A stretch of 5,359 nt of DNA from Acidobacteriaceae bacterium (GTDB lineage Bacteria > Acidobacteriota > Terriglobia > Terriglobales > Acidobacteriaceae): positions 1 to 5,359 of the forward strand of contig JASHTU010000303.1 in NCBI GenBank assembly GCA_030040395.1, read 5' to 3'. This document shows positions 4,598-5,359 of the stretch, in pieces (within the stretch, counting starts at the first letter, position 1; every line of letters starts with the position of its first letter). Position numbers and translations under genes: made by a program. The notes beneath the pieces are model-generated. The model saw nothing but the letters and a program-made list of their open reading frames with translations. It did no database searches and was not told the origin of the DNA.

Positions 4598-5359
4598 GTA
4601 CGCTGACGGCAGGCGAAGTGGTGGCGCGCATCAAGGCCAATCTTGGCTTTCCGTGGATGACGAGGACGTACCGCGACACCTTCAAGTTCGGCGGGCCCGA
4701 CACCGTCGTCCACGGGATCGCCACCACCATGTTCGACTCGTACGACGCGATCCGGAGCGCCGTCGAAGCAGGCTGCAACATGATGGTCCCGCATGAAGAC
4801 ACGTATTGGAATGATCGGGATGATTTGTCGTTCGTGAGCGGCGATCCGAGCTACAAGCTCAAGGTCGATTACATGCGGGAGCACAATGTGGTGGTGTTCC
4901 GCATGCACGATCACATGCACGCGCGGAGGCCGGACTTCATCTACGTGGGCCTGGCGCGTGCGCTCGACCTCAAGAGCGAGTACGAGACGGCGCCGCAATC
5001 GCACCACTTCACGCTTCCCGAGACGACGCTCGGAGAGATGGCGGCCACATTCCAGAAGCGGCTCGGCGTCAAGGCGATGCGGGTGGTGGGCGATCCCAAG
5101 GCGAAGGTGAGCCGATTGCACCTGGGCGTGGGATACGCGACGCCCAGCATCAATGACCCCGACGTGGACGTTGTGGTCAGCGGAGAACAGCAGGAAAGCG
5201 ACGGTTTTCTCGACAGCCCGGCCTATGTCCTCGACGCCATGACGCTGGGCATTCCCAAAGGCTGGATCATGCTCGGCCATAATGTCTCCGAAGAGCAAGG
5301 GATGCTGGAAATGGCCGATTGGATCAGGTCGTTCACGCCGGAGGTCCCCGTTCAGCTCG
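4594..5359 (+). CDS. NIF3/DUF34-family protein, putative metal site intact (3' end outside window)
   Basis: ATG 4594 overlaps the previous stop (ATGA) and follows GGAGG at 4581-4585, so translation is probably coupled. The frame stays open to the window edge, giving 255 residues. The upstream paralogue runs 16 residues beyond its PEV, so only about a dozen residues plus the stop should be missing. Candidate metal ligands lie in PHEDTYW (His67, Glu68), RMHDHMHARRPD (His105, Asp106, His107, His109) and GHNVSEEQGM (His229, Glu233), and SGEQQE (197-201) matches the acidic GEVREWE of the paralogue. There is no signal peptide: residue 1 aligns about 30 residues into the upstream protein, directly before TAGEVVARIKANLG. 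It should therefore be cytosolic unless carried out by its partner. The family forms ring-like oligomers with a dinuclear metal centre; proposed roles (GTP cyclohydrolase-like, metal chaperone) remain unproven. Confidence 0.85.
   Translation, partial: MSTLTAGEVVARIKANLGFPWMTRTYRDTFKFGGPDTVVHGIATTMFDSYDAIRSAVEAGCNMMVPHEDTYWNDRDDLSFVSGDPSYKLKVDYMREHNVVVFRMHDHMHARRPDFIYVGLARALDLKSEYETAPQSHHFTLPETTLGEMAATFQKRLGVKAMRVVGDPKAKVSRLHLGVGYATPSINDPDVDVVVSGEQQESDGFLDSPAYVLDAMTLGIPKGWIMLGHNVSEEQGMLEMADWIRSFTPEVPVQL

Noticed and set aside
4348..5298. Long open frame on the - strand (about 316 codons) opposite the NIF3 pair
   Set aside because: It is antisense to two genes with clear family motifs and arises from GC-rich codon bias; its His/Arg-rich translation matches no family and it has no Shine-Dalgarno.

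Overview
The window is about 60% GC, with tightly packed genes that all lie on the + strand. Gene content points to a free-living heterotrophic bacterium. Tat-exported and cytosolic NIF3-like proteins side by side, a long TalB-type transaldolase and an unplaced conserved-looking protein remind me most of Acidobacteriota (Terriglobia/Koribacter-like). That placement is inference from protein flavour; no 16S or other marker gene is present.

Layout, left to right: (1) 1-471, the C-terminal 156 residues of a fumarylacetoacetate hydrolase (FAH) superfamily enzyme that starts before the window. (2) 581-1582, a complete transaldolase (tal) with all the expected catalytic residues. (3) 1583-1934, a 352-base stretch without a credible gene. 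It holds a weak terminator-like hairpin, a 13-base palindrome and a run of three imperfect stem-loops, one of which competes with a long-range pairing; this looks like a structured mRNA leader of no class I recognise. (4) 1935-2480, a 181-residue protein of unknown function. (5) 2534-2557, a perfect 10-bp hairpin, followed by a probable self-regulated, leaderless promoter. (6) 2599-3072 and 3084-3479, a MarR-family repressor and a DUF1398 protein in one two-gene operon. (7) 3644-4597 and 4594-5359 (cut by the window end), two tandem NIF3/DUF34 paralogues joined by an ATGA start/stop overlap.

How the genes work together: transaldolase serves the non-oxidative pentose phosphate pathway. The FAH-family enzyme probably hydrolyses or hydrates a 2-oxo-acid derivative, and nothing ties it to tal beyond adjacency. 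MarR probably represses its own operon and so controls the DUF1398 gene. The NIF3 pair is the most intriguing part. The downstream copy keeps His/Glu residues at three putative metal-binding motifs. The upstream copy has a twin-arginine signal peptide and has replaced a His in each of those three motifs (Cys, Ser plus Arg, Arg). This suggests an exported, possibly metal-altered or non-catalytic partner made in fixed ratio with a canonical copy. No mobile element, CRISPR array, tRNA or rRNA was seen.
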